The notes below the pieces were generated by a model. The model saw only the letters and a program-made list of their open reading frames with translations. It was not told the DNA's origin and made no database searches. 64,000 nt of DNA, taken from NCBI RefSeq assembly GCF_030704535.1, contig NC_081820.1:23232001-23296000 (forward strand). Direction: 5' to 3'. This stretch comes from Vitis vinifera. Its lineage: Eukaryota; Streptophyta; Magnoliopsida; Vitales; Vitaceae. Below are positions 24,123 to 36,931 of the stretch, piece after piece (within the stretch, counting starts at the first letter, position 1; the number at the start of each line of letters is the position of its first letter). A program made the translations under genes and the position numbers.

Positions 24123-25153
24123 CAATGTTTTCAGAACCGGACCGGTGATCGAACCGGAAAAATTACCGGTTCACGGTTCACCGGTCGGACCGGCGGTCGA
24201 ACCACTATTGAACCGGTGATGTAATAAATATATAATTTATATATTATATAAAATTAAAAATAATTATAAAAATTAAAAATATATAAAATTATAAATTTTA
24301 ATAATGTTTGATTTTTATATTTGGTATATTAAATTAAATGATAAAGTTTAATATTTTAAATTTTATTAAATAGAAAGATGTAATATTTAAGAATGAGGAT
24401 ATATTTAAAATGAAAAAAATTATATATTTAATTTTATCTTTTTGTCTTTGTATTTTATTGTTTTAAAATTATTCTATTAATTAATTTATATTATTTTTAT
24501 AATTGTTATAAAAATAAACAGGAATTTAAATATTTACATTTCTTTAAAGATTTTATATGATAATAATTTGAAATAAAAACATTAATGTTAAGTCTTATTA
24601 TATATATATATATATATATATGAATAGCTCATGCGTCCAGCCCTCATGCTGCCATGCATCCAGCCTTTGAGGTAGTCCTATTCCAGTCCCACATCGGAAG
24701 CACATGAATTCCATGTGCTTCAAGTGCTCTATAAATACCTTGCAAGTTGCAACAGGCAAACCAAGCTAAACAAGCCAACAAATTGGGCTTGAAAGGCATG
24801 GCCCAAGGGACATGTTAATAAGCTAATGATTTATTTGTTTGGGCCTAGTTGTTTAAACCAACTATGGGCTTATAATTAATTAGAGTTTCAAAAGTTATGG
24901 GTGTGGAATGGGCTCAATGGATAATGGGCCTTTTAATTTTAAACAAATTTTTGTAGAATTTTAAAAAGAAGGCTTGGCCGGTTCGTGAAAAACCGGACGG
25001 TTTATCCGGTTCAGCGGTTCGACCGGTGGTTTGAACGGTTCAATGCCGGTTCGACCACAAAACGGTTCTTTGAGATGGACCGAACCGGAAAGTTGACCGG
25101 TCGGCGGTTCGATCGGTCGGACCGGCCGGTCCGGTCCGGTTTTTAAAACATTG
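24123..25153. mobile_element. Non-autonomous hAT-type element, 1031 bp
   Basis: Flanked by a perfect 8-bp duplication CAAATTAC (24,115-24,122 and 25,154-25,161), diagnostic of hAT. Both ends start CAATGTTTT and continue to AACCGGACCGG in inverted orientation; CAATG fits the hAT YARNG rule. About 100-180 bp at each end are packed with CCGG/ACCGGT motifs, typical of subterminal transposase sites. The interior is AT-rich, with no transposase ORF. It contains an snRNA-like promoter module at 24,686. Confidence 0.9.
24686..24737 (+). promoter_or_regulatory. snRNA-type promoter module (USE + TATA, 33 nt) inside hAT element
   Basis: GTCCCACATCG (24,686-24,696, perfect USE) is followed after 33 nt by TATAAATA (24,730-24,737). 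The spacer contains an inverted repeat, AAGCACATG/CATGTGCTT. A 33-34 nt spacing is the Pol II type for plant U-snRNA genes. No known snRNA is recognised downstream. Confidence 0.55.
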
Positions 25154-26941
25154 CAAATTACAGAAAATATTCCAAAAATTCTCGAAAATTCACATACTAA
25201 TAAATTTGAAATTATACCCTAATTTTAGACTTTTCCCACACTTCTAATAATTTTTAACAATCCAAAACAATTAATTATCAACTAAAAATAAATTCCCAAA
25301 ATTACAAAAATTCCAAAAAAAAATTCCAAATCATCCAAAAATATTCTTACAATACCAATATTACCTACTTAACTCAAAATGACAAGAATTATAATTTTTT
25401 TTCAATGAAAAATGCATTTAATTAAAGTTTTAGGACTAGGTTCATCTATCACAGATCTAAGAATTTGACCGTTAAAATCAAAATCAGTCATCGTAAAATT
25501 GTTCCTTTCGTCGAGTAGAACACCTCCTCAAAATTTGAGCCGAAACGGATGACGTTCAGTCATCCAAATGACCAGTCAAAGTTCCTGAGATTCTCCACAG
25601 TCCGCAAGTCTCCTTCTCTACCGTTATTTTTTTTTCAATCACCAGCTACTCAAGCCCAGTCCAAGGCCCAATGAAGTAATTCCCTTTGTTTTAACAACCA
25701 ACAGTTCACGGCCCACCATCCAACTTTTTGATTTATTATTTTTTTTCTTTTATTTATTTTCATTTGCTTATTTTTTATTTCCAAATTCCCTTTTTTTTTA
25801 TAACACAATTTAATTTATAAAACGCCAATCCAAAAATTTAATTTTCTCAATTTTATTAACAAACAATTTAATTTAATTTTTACAAAATTAATTCTAATTA
25901 ATTTTACTAATTCACTTTTTATTTTTGTTTTTGTTTTTCGTTTTCAAAAATTTTCAATTTCTAAAATTCTAATAAATTTTCTATCCTAAGGTTGACGTGG
26001 TACAAAATTTTCAACTCACCTAATTGACCAACACAATAAATTCAATTTCACCAATTCAAAATTAATATTTATTCTTCAAATACTTTTCATTTTCACTTTT
26101 CAATAACCACACAAAAGAAGACTTTTCAAACTAAAATTCTCAACGGGGGCTAAATTGTCCTGTCAAAATTGTCTTGTCATTACAAGATGTGTGATGACCC
26201 TTATAATTAATGACTAGTTGTGAGACTACCAATATAATTAATGACTAGTTGTGAGACATCGTGTGTTTGATAGGATCAACATGCAAAAGAATTGTTGATA
26301 AGAAAGAATCTCTGCAGCTCCATTAAAAAAGTAGGTCATGGTCTTTGATTATTCCAAGTGCTAACCACGGCTTAACTATCAACCACTTAAAGCAAAGTCT
26401 TCTGGGCTTTAGCAATATTACATACTTAGACTAGTTGTATTTTAATTATATTTGTCACAAAAATTGATAATATTACATACTTAGACCCACTAAAATCTTA
26501 AAGAAATCTTCCCAAAATAATATGAGAATTTAAGATTAATAACATATCTTAATTAGGTTATTTATGAGAATTTGAGAGAAAAATAAATTTCCTCATACAC
26601 TTTAAAAAAAAAAAAAGACTTTTTCATAGTAATTAAATATAAGAAAGCTATTTTTGAAGATTAAATTTAGTTTCAGATTTTCTTAAAATATGAACAATTA
26701 CTGTCAGTAATCATTGGTTGGCCGCCGCCAAGTCTTCTGCAATTGATTATGTTGTTGCCCACTTGCCCACATGCAGCCTAAACGCGTAGACCAAGTCTTG
26801 GGATCTCTTTCACGTAACATAAAACCAGAAGCAACTGAGGAAAAGTGTAGCTATAAGAATCCCGAAGTGATTCCTTGGAATTCATAGGTTTTGAATTAAG
26901 TTGAATTACTCTCTTTGCATCTTCTGATCAGGAATTCAAAC

Positions 26942-27508
26942 ATGGAGTGCAGGAAGTTCCAGATTGCCATTCTTTCAGCTCAAGGTCTTGAGAACGTCCG
27001 AGAAATATTCAGAATGAAAGTCTACGCCCAGCTTTCAATCCCCGGCAATCCCCAAATAAAGAGAGAAACCCCAGTGGACACAGAGGGGGAGACCAACCCC
27101 GCATGGAACTCCACCATTAGATTCACAATAGGCAATCAGGCAGTCGAACACCAAGGCGTCGTGTTCGTCATCAAGCTATACTGCAGCCGGGCCCTAGGAG
27201 ACCGGTACATCGGTGAGGTGAGCCTATCTTTCAAGGACCTGTTTGATGGTGCCGCACCCACCAGCCAAGGCCGCAGCAGCGGTATTGTAAGTTACCCAGT
27301 GAAAAAGGGTGGAGCGGATTCACAGGGGGTATTGAACTTTTCATACTCTTTTGGGGATATAGTGATGGTTAAGAAACCATCCCTTTTCTCGACCAGAAAT
27401 TTGGCAGTTGCAGGTATCTTTATTGTGAGAGTGGTTTTAGAGGCAACCTTAGGAGCAAGCATCGATCTGGATATTCCATTCTTTGGAGAAGATGTTCCTA
27501 TATGTTAA
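26942..27508 (+). CDS. C2-domain protein, SRC2-like, intact copy
   Basis: 188 aa, one exon. Residues 1 to about 135 form a C2 domain, a calcium/phospholipid-binding beta sandwich: start MECRKFQIAILSAQGLENV, central NPAWNSTIRF (the typical NPxWN motif of C2 strands) and DRYIGEVSLSFKDLF near the end. Some acidic calcium loops look incomplete, so calcium binding is uncertain. A hydrophobic stretch at about 150-168 (LAVAGIFIVRVVLEATLGA) could be a membrane anchor, as SRC2 relatives are ER/vacuole or plasma-membrane associated. The family is linked to cold and defence responses. An upstream in-frame Met at 26,915 is less likely the start. A nearly identical copy at 12,265 lacks the C-terminus. Confidence 0.8.
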   Translation: MECRKFQIAILSAQGLENVREIFRMKVYAQLSIPGNPQIKRETPVDTEGETNPAWNSTIRFTIGNQAVEHQGVVFVIKLYCSRALGDRYIGEVSLSFKDLFDGAAPTSQGRSSGIVSYPVKKGGADSQGVLNFSYSFGDIVMVKKPSLFSTRNLAVAGIFIVRVVLEATLGASIDLDIPFFGEDVPIC

Positions 27509-28727
27509 CGAGCATGATAAGTATATCGAGCTCAATCAAACTTGGTTTGATAGGATGTTTCAGATTCGACCCTCTTTCTGTAATTTACATTTCTGCTACT
27601 TGTTCTGTAAAAGCTTAACCTTTAGTGTATGGTGGGAGGTGTTGGTGTCAATCACTTTAGTGTATTTTTTACTATTGATTGTATGTTTCTTACCTGTAGA
27701 GCAATGTTTCTTCTCTTCAAAGATCTCCATGATTCCAACAAGAATCCCTTTTAGAATGGTATAAGAGATCTTTTCCCTAATCTTTAGTCCATGTTTGGGG
27801 AGAGCCATAAATGTTGAATATTTCAACCTCAGTGAGGGCATCCATCAAGGTTTGACCCAAAGATGTGGGAGAGGGAAAAGCCTACTAGAGCTGCTGCAAC
27901 TGTTCATAAGGATAGACAATACTAAAAGAAAAATAAATAAACTAAAATAAAAATACATAAAAAAAAAAAAATTTAAATAAAAGATGGGATCTCAAGTATT
28001 AGGGTTTTAAGGTGTAAACACTAGAAAGATAAAGAAGATAGGTTTTAAATTTTACCATACCCTTTTTCATTTTCATTTTTTATTTTAACTCACTTGCCCT
28101 TTGACTCAAAGTAAGAAATGTGATTTTCATTTTTTATTTTGACTTACTTACCCTTTGACTCAAAGTAAGAAAGGTGATGAGATTTCAAATTTATAAAAAT
28201 AGATATATTTAATCTAAACTTCAAAAAAAATAAATTAAATTAATTCCAATTTTAAAGGTTAAAATAATTTTGATAAATCTATTTTACATGATTGTAGTTT
28301 TATACAAATTTAAATTATCTTCGATAATATTATTATGATAAACCAAAAAAACACGAGATAAGAATATGTTCATATGCTAACATGTTATTATTAAAATAAT
28401 GAAATATTTTTATTAAAATTATGTTTGAATATAAATGATAATAATTTAAAATAAATATAAACTTTTATTTATTTTTATAAAGAATAAAAATATACCTATC
28501 CAACGGTCCAAATTTGAATTTCAATACATACCATTATGGTATGTCAGCATCTGCCTACATTTTAATGCAGTTAACGGCGTCGCTAATTTCCAAAACCCCG
28601 ACTTTTGCTCTGTGGAGTGGGAAACGGAGATTATGAATTTCAGACGACGTCGAATTCTGCCACAACAGAATGAAACGGCGGCGTTGCTGACTTGCTACAG
28701 TGTTTTCTGAGTTCTTCACGAGACGCC

Positions 28728-31700
28728 ATGGACGACGTCGATCGCTTGTTTCAGTGCTTCAAATGTGGCGTGTCTCCTCCAAGTACTCTCTCTACTAGTC
28801 TTTGTATAGATAGATATGATCGATTTATGGTATGTTTGGTCGCAGAGAAAATGTGGGAACAAGCAAAAGAAAAATCAAAATTGTGAATCATGAGATGTCT
28901 GAAATTGGGGACGAGAAACCAAGACCTCTACTTTTTTGCGATTTTCATTATTTGGAAGCCTATATAAAATACTAAAATAAGTTCAGAACTGTTTTCTTGA
29001 GCTTTTCCTCAATTTTCTGCCAACCAAACACGGTGTGCTTGCTTCTCTTTTCTTAAATGCTTGGTTAGGGCTTTATTTTCGTTACTGTGACCGGACATTT
29101 AATTAAAGTTAGTAAAAGTGGAATTTTCTGATAATTATGTTTAATTGAGGCAAAATGCGTCCCCAAATTTGCTGATGATTCAATATTAGGAATTTTAGAT
29201 TTTTTCTTGCTTCCTTCAAGTGGATTGGTTTTCAGACTTTCTAGGGATAAAAATGTTACGCACACATTGGTTAGAACTCACCTTTGAAAATCGACTATCA
29301 AAGGTAGGGTGCCCAATTGCTTATAAGCCAAATCACTAACCCTTAATTTCTCAATATGGGACGCAATTAGGTCGTTACAAAAACTTCTCCGAAGTTGAAA
29401 GATTTGAGTCCACTTTTTAAGGCATGGTGTGCCAGCATTTTCAAGTTACCTTTTTCTTTTGGCCCTTCAAGCAAAAATTTCAGTGATTTTTTTCTTTGAT
29501 AAGCATAGACTAAGGAATGGCTCACAAAAACACTAATGATAAAGAACTTAATTCACTTTATTCCATTTGTTTGGGGTTGTTGATACCCTTTTCTTGGCTG
29601 ACTTTCAGGTGGGCTCACCCAGATAGCCGATGAAACATCCCCTTTTAGTGAACTATGATCCCAAAAAACCAAGTTGGAAAAGTATATTCAAATTTTATGA
29701 AAACGGTACAATCATTGAATTGGCTGCTGAAAAAGTTCAGGAAAAATTGAAACTTTGTGCACCAACATCTCATTATTAGGCAAAGAAGGGAAAACTTCTC
29801 TACTCAATATAACATATTTTATTTTAGGTTAATTTTTCTTTTCCCTTCTTATAAAAGAAAAACCACTAAACATAAGATTTAAACTTTAATTTTCTTTTCT
29901 GTTCATCGGTTTCTCGGAAACCAAGTAGAGGAAATCATAAATGGTGTGAACCTTGGTCTCCAGAAAATGAAACAACTTTGTGAAGTTTGAAGTGAATCGA
30001 GAATTATGCCTTTCACCATACTATTTCTTGACATTTTGAATTAAATAACTTAACTTTCCCTTTGTCTTCTTATGGTAATTGCTTCCTTGTATATTTACCT
30101 TGTATTTCAGAATCTGCTATCAGAGAAAGAAAACGGAATAAAGAAAAATTGAAGCAAGCAGGTTCAACTCATGTGGCCTCTACATATTCTGATGTTCAAT
30201 CTCCAGGATCAGCTGGAGAAAGACATCAAAACGCAAACAATGTGCAGCCCTGCATGAAGGAAGTATATGCTCTATCTTTCCTTTTGTTTTTAGACTTCCA
30301 TGTTTTCTCTTTTTGATGTTGATTGCTTTATGCTTAAAATGAAGTTTCTATATTTTTTCTGTGGGCAGCAAGCAAGCAGGTATCCTGATTCATGGAACAG
30401 TCATAACTCATATAGACTGGTATTTAGTTGTACGTAACACCAAGCATCTCATTGAAGCTTGATATCCAGTCTCGGTGACTTGTGTGCACATGCACACACA
30501 AATTCTTGTATGCTAAAGCTATATTCAATTAAGTGCTGTTCCTACAGAAAATAATCATTTGGCTTCTTGAGTTAATCATGAATTTTGAAAGTGATAGCCG
30601 TTGAATCTGTTTGAATTGTTGGTTGGACAGATCATACTTTACTATTTATTACTTATTTTAATGCATGGCTTAATTCTATATATCATTATTCCTTCAGCTT
30701 GGTCCTAGAACAGTTGAAGCAGAGAGGTTTAATTGTCACATTTCTCCAGTCATATTTTATGGATCTCCACATGGTGTGCCTCCAAAAAGGCCATCCAGTT
30801 TGTTGCGATTATTACGTGAAATACGTGTTGAGCTCAGTGAACAAAATAAATCAGACCTGAGGTATTTGTAATTTTTGTCTTAATCTACTTATTCACTATC
30901 AAGTTCTACTTATCTTTCTTCATCTTTCATTTGCTCATTTATTTATTTGGGCTTTTTGAGTGGTTGGAGGGATTATATTTCATCTCATACTATCTTTCCT
31001 ATGTCTGACTTGCTTCTAGTTTTTTGTTGGCTCAGGGAGGAAGTATGGGCTACATTTCCAAGACAGGATGAATCAATTAAGTTTGCACAAGGACATGCTG
31101 ATGTGCATATTTTCAGTTATCAGGATCACTTGAATGGACAAAGAAGATTCCTGGTTTCAACATACAAGGAGTTCTGGCAAAGGTTGCCTTTATTCTTTCT
31201 TGCTTCATAATATTTTTTATGAATTAAACACAATTGCTATCTGACAAGTATTTGATTTTGCTGGTCATTTTAAGTTCAGGTACAAAAATATGGATTCTAA
31301 GTTCCGCCATCATTATGAAGTGATTCAAGAGGTGAAGTACCTTTAATATGTGTGAGAGTCACTTTAGTGCTTTCTTTGGCTTTGAATGCCAATAGTTTGT
31401 CTCTATGTTGCTTTCAGGGTTTCCCATGTCACCTTTATTTTGATTTGGAGTTCAATAAGAAAGACAATGCAGAAAAAGATGGAGATGAAATGGTTGATCT
31501 CTTGATCTCAGTTGTTTCAGAAGCCTTACTGGAGAAATACTCTATTCAAGTAAATGAGAAATGGATAGTAGAGCTTGATTCCTCCACTGGAGGTATGGTT
31601 TTCTAGTAGGTGCATGATATCAATCATGGTTGTGACCGTTAGAGTGTCTCCTAAGACTTGTGAGGAAATTTTATTTGATAAAAGAGTATGACACAGTCTC

Positions 31701-32231
31701 CTAAATCACTCATAAATTGCCTCATTATTATTTTCACTGATTGTCTGAAATTCCCTTGTTTCTTTGGTTGTCTGGATGAAGAGTTATAGGTAGAAGAGTG
31801 GAAGTAGATTAGGCAAAACCAAAGGCCAATTTGATTCAGACACAATTATCATCTTGGTCCATGTTCTTTATGTTCTTTTGGATCTCAATTGAATTTAATG
31901 CTTTTCAATGTTGCTGAGCTATAATGACTTGAAAGGTTGAAACTGAACAAATGTTAGGAAAAAAAACGAATGCTCTTTGAAAAGTGGACCTTGAAGTTAC
32001 TAAATATATATCATATGCTTCTTGGAAGAATATATTGTCAGTACTTGTATTCTATCAAAGAAAAAAAATATATTGTCAGTGCTCATAAGAAACACTATTT
32101 TTCCTTCATGGGAGAGGATACAAAATGTTCGTGGTGATTGGGTTTGAAATTAAATACTGAAGGGAGCAAGTAGAAGTTGGGTTTGAAATTAAGCTGGTTG
32201 CTGGATCTGGTAGGGGCATGCACTTACACAC

Positions 32232-32297
<66 letters not shown>

Positions 32298-35200
32298 TAT
32301 AGAGAGAGAGAGAGATTGCCAAAGTTTTTTGTGATCAACTTTTTTTATTCTTTCCTTCTAACTTTATTGTTATTTCTAATAATACTAACTTACAGAAAAA
32401 TTTTCACGTCATCTAATTATTCGCATACCAAAGATTGCCTTCAAGGACAACTCACATGCTGGTGTATTTGTTGCTGAGGTATGTCTTTTCAAATAAGGAT
32501 ATTACTTGGTTATTACCTTGATAGACTTGATGCTAGATTTATCTTTTTAATCTCCTACTTACTATAAAGATTGAGACTATATCATGTCAATATTAAATTT
32601 ACTGAAGACGCCTCTTCTGATATAAACTTGTTCAGTTGATCTCTCTGCTGTGTTTGAGATTAGTGAATGATTTTGTTTCTTCTTGTAGAAATATTAATTG
32701 TTGTTACCATTGGCATATTATCAGATATGCTCACAGATTTCAAGTGCAGGGGAGGGGGATGGAAATTTTAAGAAGTTGTTTATTTCAAAAGGATCAACCT
32801 CTGCTGAGTTCCCCTGCCAGCTTTTTGTAGACACTGCTGTTTATTCCAGAAATCGCTGCTTTCGGTTAGCTCTATCATCCAAGGCTGGGAAGAATTCAGT
32901 GCTTCTACCTACGGGGCGTTTCAAATGCAAGGACATGGTATGATACTCCTTTTTAACTAGGAACAACAATTCAACTTTGCCTGATCAATAGTAACTTTTT
33001 TAGATATTGTCCTCTACTTTCCTTTAATATTTTCTCTAGATCAACCTAGGGGCTGTTAAGATGCTTCTTCAAAATTTGAATGGTGCTTTTAATGAGTTTG
33101 GTCTGGGAATTTCTGGGTTATGTGTATTTTGGGTTACATAAAAATGGCCCATGTTCCATCACCCAGTGAATTTGGGTGGTATCTAGGTTTGAGTTTGCCA
33201 TCTTGTTTGTCTGCAGAATAGCTCCAACAAATACAATTAGAACTTAAGATGTTCTTTGCTCAACAACTGCAACTGTCCTTGCTTTTTTCTTATTTTGTAT
33301 CTAACAGTCCATAGAGTGTTTTGATGAATGGTAGTGCTTTATTTGTAATGTCTTTGCTAGTTCTTCAAAGGTTTAAACTTGCTTGTCAGCACGATGAGCT
33401 TGTTTCTCTGGTGTTGGGATTATTAGTAGCAAAACTTTCACATTTCTTCTCATATTTATCATTTTTCTTAACTAGATGGCACATTAGTGTGGCTGGAAAG
33501 TGTTAAGTGAAGCTTGAGGTGTGTGGAATCACATTCACCAGAGAATGTTGATCTTGATATTCATTATCTTTCAACAAAAAAACATCTTCAAAAGAAAATC
33601 CTGTTTTTTCTGCTTTTATGACAACTTGACCATATCAAATCCAATTCTAATTCATATAAGGTTATCTGATGCTTAGCACATACTAACTTGCCTTTTATCT
33701 AATGATTAGTTTTATGTTTATGAATTGCAGTGTGAGGAAGAAATGTTCATGGCATCCTTGATCTGCAATATTGATGTTGACTGTGAGAAGTTTCTAGTCT
33801 GTAAAATGGATTTAAATTGTGTGAAGACCCTACATTTTGATATGGAGGTTGTTTTTAGATTCTGAATATGATTCATTTTCATATTTCAAGGTGCCTTAAA
33901 AAGTACTTAGATATTTTATGCACTCAGTACTTGGATGCTTAAGCAGTACTCTTGAAAATGTTTTTGCTGCTCACAGGATCCAAGTGTCTTAACGGCCTTT
34001 CATTAAGTTTGGGGATAAATTATTGTTGTCATATTTAGAAGAGGCTTGTTCTTGTTGAATTGAGAATTTCTGTGTTCACCAATGGAAATTTTTGTTCATA
34101 CAGGAGAACCATAATTGTAGAAAACATTCCAGCTCCCCTCAAGACTTTGCATTGAGTGCTTGCACAAGCAATGTTTCAGGCACATGCTTCATGGGAAATT
34201 CACCATTCCCAGCTTTGGATATATTTGTAGAATCAATTGCCTCCATTGGAAATGTATCAGGTGGTATCTTGTCATAATTTGTATTTTTACTTTTAAGGCA
34301 ATGTAGTAAATCATGGTTTTGTTTGTTGGAGCACATTAAAAGCTGTTTTCTCTTTGCTATTTATTTCATTATTCTGATCAAGTTCTTCCCTGCTTTTAAA
34401 CATAACAATGAAATAATAATTTTCTAGTCCTATTCCCAAACTGAATTTTCCTACTAGTTCTGACATATTTGAGTGTAACACAAATCAGGGAGTGGGGACC
34501 CTAACTCCAACAGGGCTTCAAATTTTGTATTATTAGGTTGTATATGGTTTTGTTTCAACTTCATTTAAGAAACAAGGTCAAATATGAAATTTGTTATCTT
34601 TTCAGTGTTTCTGCTTCCATACTTCTGCTGCCAAATTGTGTCAGCATCAAATCTCCCTTTACATCACATTGCTGATTATTTAGTGCAATTTTAGGAAAAA
34701 TTCGAAGCTGGTATTGGTTCTCTGAATACAGATTGATGGTCTACAGCATGTCAAGAAATAGATACTGTGAGCGAATTGGCAGACAGCATAAAAGCAATCA
34801 TGGTAAACTTTAATTATTCAATACCCTTATCTAAAATGTTTCTCTAGTTTAAACTTCTTCTTAAAGTAATTATTTAGTGCTTGTACATCTTTTTTATTTA
34901 TAAATACTTATATTATTAGCTAAACGAGCCAAAAACCATGTGTATATTATTTTGTCAACTAATTGTCTTCTGGAATTAGAAAGATCAATTTGAGCTCACT
35001 GTCGTACAGAACTGGTCAGAGTGGTTTGGTGCACATTCTTATTATCATGGATCCAAAAATTTGGGGAAGGTCGATTTTCTTGGCAGCATATTTAGGGGCT
35101 TATTGAATGTGCATTGCCTGCAGAAGATGATACTTGCAGGGGAAAACCATGCATGTGAAGGTTGTCTATGTGGATGCTACTTGTGGACAGCAAGGAGTGT

Positions 35201-36931
35201 CTAATGGTGATGCGCTAGGAGGAATTAGATAGAATTGTTTGGATATGTGTTCAATATTATAGGATATTAGGATGTTCCATGGAAGTCAGTGGAGAGTCTA
35301 GATACTTAGGTGGGAGATTTGAGAGTTATCCCCAAGAGATCTAAAATAGAGTTTGTGGTTTAATCCCCTCCATCTGCTATGAATGTGGGACCCTATGGCT
35401 TGCCTATGTCTATTTGCTGACTATGGTTTCCTAGTGTGCCTTAAGGCTGAGTTGCCTATGCTAGCAAGGGACATTAGAAACTCCCTGCCCATGACATTAT
35501 TCTTTCTGGCATTTGGTGGAAGATTGATAACATAGTACAATACTTGAACAGTTCAATATTTTGTATGGATCCCATCAAAAGCATCTGCTCATGATGGTTA
35601 TGGTGATCAAACCAGCATGGACCATTTTCAAAATCAGACTCAATTGGGGACAATCTTGTGCTGAGCCCTCCAGGCTTAGCATGTGCCTTGTAAGATTGCT
35701 TCAGAACCCATATTCTGGATCTGAGTTTCTCTGGAAATGATCCATAAAAATATCATTTTTGTGGTGGACAGATTGCCTGCATGTTTTCCTGCTTTTCCAG
35801 CCTTTTCTTTTTTCCTTATGTCTGATACAAAACTGGCTTAACAACTATCGACGTTTTATTTGTTCAGTTATCTATGTTGTTGACCTCAGAAGGGCTATTT
35901 TTTATCAGAAATGTCATGATCCAGATTGCAGAGGTGCATACAGTTTCATGAATTTTTAATTTAAAAAACAAATTTGATGTATGGATTCTCAGTTTTCACT
36001 GGATGCTGAGGTTATCAGGTTATCGATCTCCCTCGCGTCCAATACCAATGGATGTCATTCCCAATACAGCAGTTCTCATGGATTCAGTACAGACAGAGCA
36101 TCATGTAGAGTCAACCAGCAATCACCTTGGATACAGTCTTGTGGAAAATGATCAGGAATGTGTTTCACTTTACAATGACAAAAGCATTACCGACAGCTGC
36201 AAGAAAGATGCATGGTGGCTTGAAGCCATAAGATTTGCAGATAATGTCGAAAGTGTGCAACATATGCGAGACCTCAGTGACACGGTTAGACTGTTTGCTC
36301 TACTCATATAAGTGTTCCTGCCACCTAATTTTTTTACCACTGCCATCTTCTAGCTTGGAAGGAGCTCTAGGGCATGCATATGTTTGCAACATGTTTGTTT
36401 GAGATGCTCATATGCCCAAATGGGACTGGGAAAACTCTTGAGATTGAGGACAAAAATGTAGGTGGGGATTTGCTCCCAGAAAGCTCTCAAAAATATGATT
36501 TCTGGTGGAAGAAAAGAATTACTTGCTATCAAATTATCCAGTATGAAGAAAATATGATATTTTTTAGTTCTATTCTGATTCGATGTGGTATCAAACAAAT
36601 TGGTCAAGTAGAAAGATGAAATTTGTATGATACATTCTATTACCTTGATTTTATTTTCTGTTGAAACAAATTTAGCTGCCAACTCTGTGGCTGTAATCTA
36701 ATTTTTCACAAATCACCCTGTAAGCTTGACCAATTGTCAGAAACGGGTCAGTTCAAAACATGCATGAGCTTGAAATATTTAGCTTGAAGAACATGACTCA
36801 TTTTTCTCCTAACAATGCCCTTTCATTTTCTATGGCAGGAAAACATAGATGATGAAGACGATGATTGGTGGATGGCTGCTGAAAGGACTGCTTCCCAGAC
36901 TGAACAAACCTACTTCAACCACAAAAGTTAA
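28728..36931 (+). CDS. PRIMPOL: PrimPol, DNA-directed primase/polymerase
   Basis: Fifteen exons: 28,728-28,782, 30,111-30,262, 30,369-30,419, 30,698-30,861, 31,036-31,182, 31,280-31,331, 31,418-31,592, 32,396-32,478, 32,737-32,937, 33,731-33,847, 34,104-34,260, 34,695-34,802, 35,868-35,933, 36,019-36,284, 36,839-36,931; phases close to 628 aa. This archaeo-eukaryotic primase reprimes stalled forks in nucleus and organelles. Seen: catalytic YFDLEF (Asp216, Glu218), SRH (269-271) and LFVDTAVYSRNR with Asp325, the three AEP motifs. The zinc finger is Cys476-His483-Cys503-Cys508, with the same 7-20-5 spacing as human PrimPol. The C-terminus has an acidic, aromatic patch (DDEDDDWW, 602-609) like RPA-binding motifs. 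The promoter has GACGTC near 28,648. About 500 bp after the stop is probably 3' UTR. A broken 5' copy lies at 14,024. Confidence 0.93.
28833..29032 (+). repeat. Inverted motif pair in PRIMPOL intron 1
   Basis: TGTTTGGTCGCAGAGAAAA starts 50 nt after the exon-1 donor; an inverse version, TTTTCTGCCAACCAAACAC, ends near 29,031. Same arrangement as 14,128-14,327 in copy A. Confidence 0.5.
32230..32315. repeat. (CT)n(AT)n(AG)n self-complementary microsatellite
   Basis: A CT run, an AT run and an AG run follow each other in PRIMPOL intron 7. The outer parts are complementary, so the tract can fold into a long hairpin. Confidence 0.9.

Larger units (their letters stand above)
23015..26184 (+). mobile_element. 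Solo LTR (gypsy-type) interrupted by a hAT element
   Basis: It starts TGTCACGACCC and ends TTGTCATTACA with 5-bp duplications AGATG (23,010-23,014 and 26,185-26,189); copy A keeps the empty site near 11,539-11,548. TGTCACGACCC is a common start of plant gypsy LTRs. Without the nested 1031-bp element and its target copy it would be about 2.13 kb. No pol sequence is visible, so it is most likely a solo LTR left by recombination. The open frame on the minus strand at 23,859-24,086 is AT-rich noise. Confidence 0.8.
26190..30765. repeat. Segmental duplication copy B, main part
   Basis: Counterpart of 11,540-17,219. It holds the intact C2 gene and PRIMPOL exons 1-4, and PRIMPOL continues past it. 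Because the full gene is here, B is probably the ancestral locus and A the derived copy. The spacer 27,509-28,727 has no gene; it contains a local direct duplication near 28,070-28,170. Confidence 0.9.

Noticed and set aside
24115-25161. CACTA or Mutator element
   Set aside because: The 8-bp duplication and CAATG ends fit hAT; CACTA makes 3-bp and Mutator 9-11-bp duplications.
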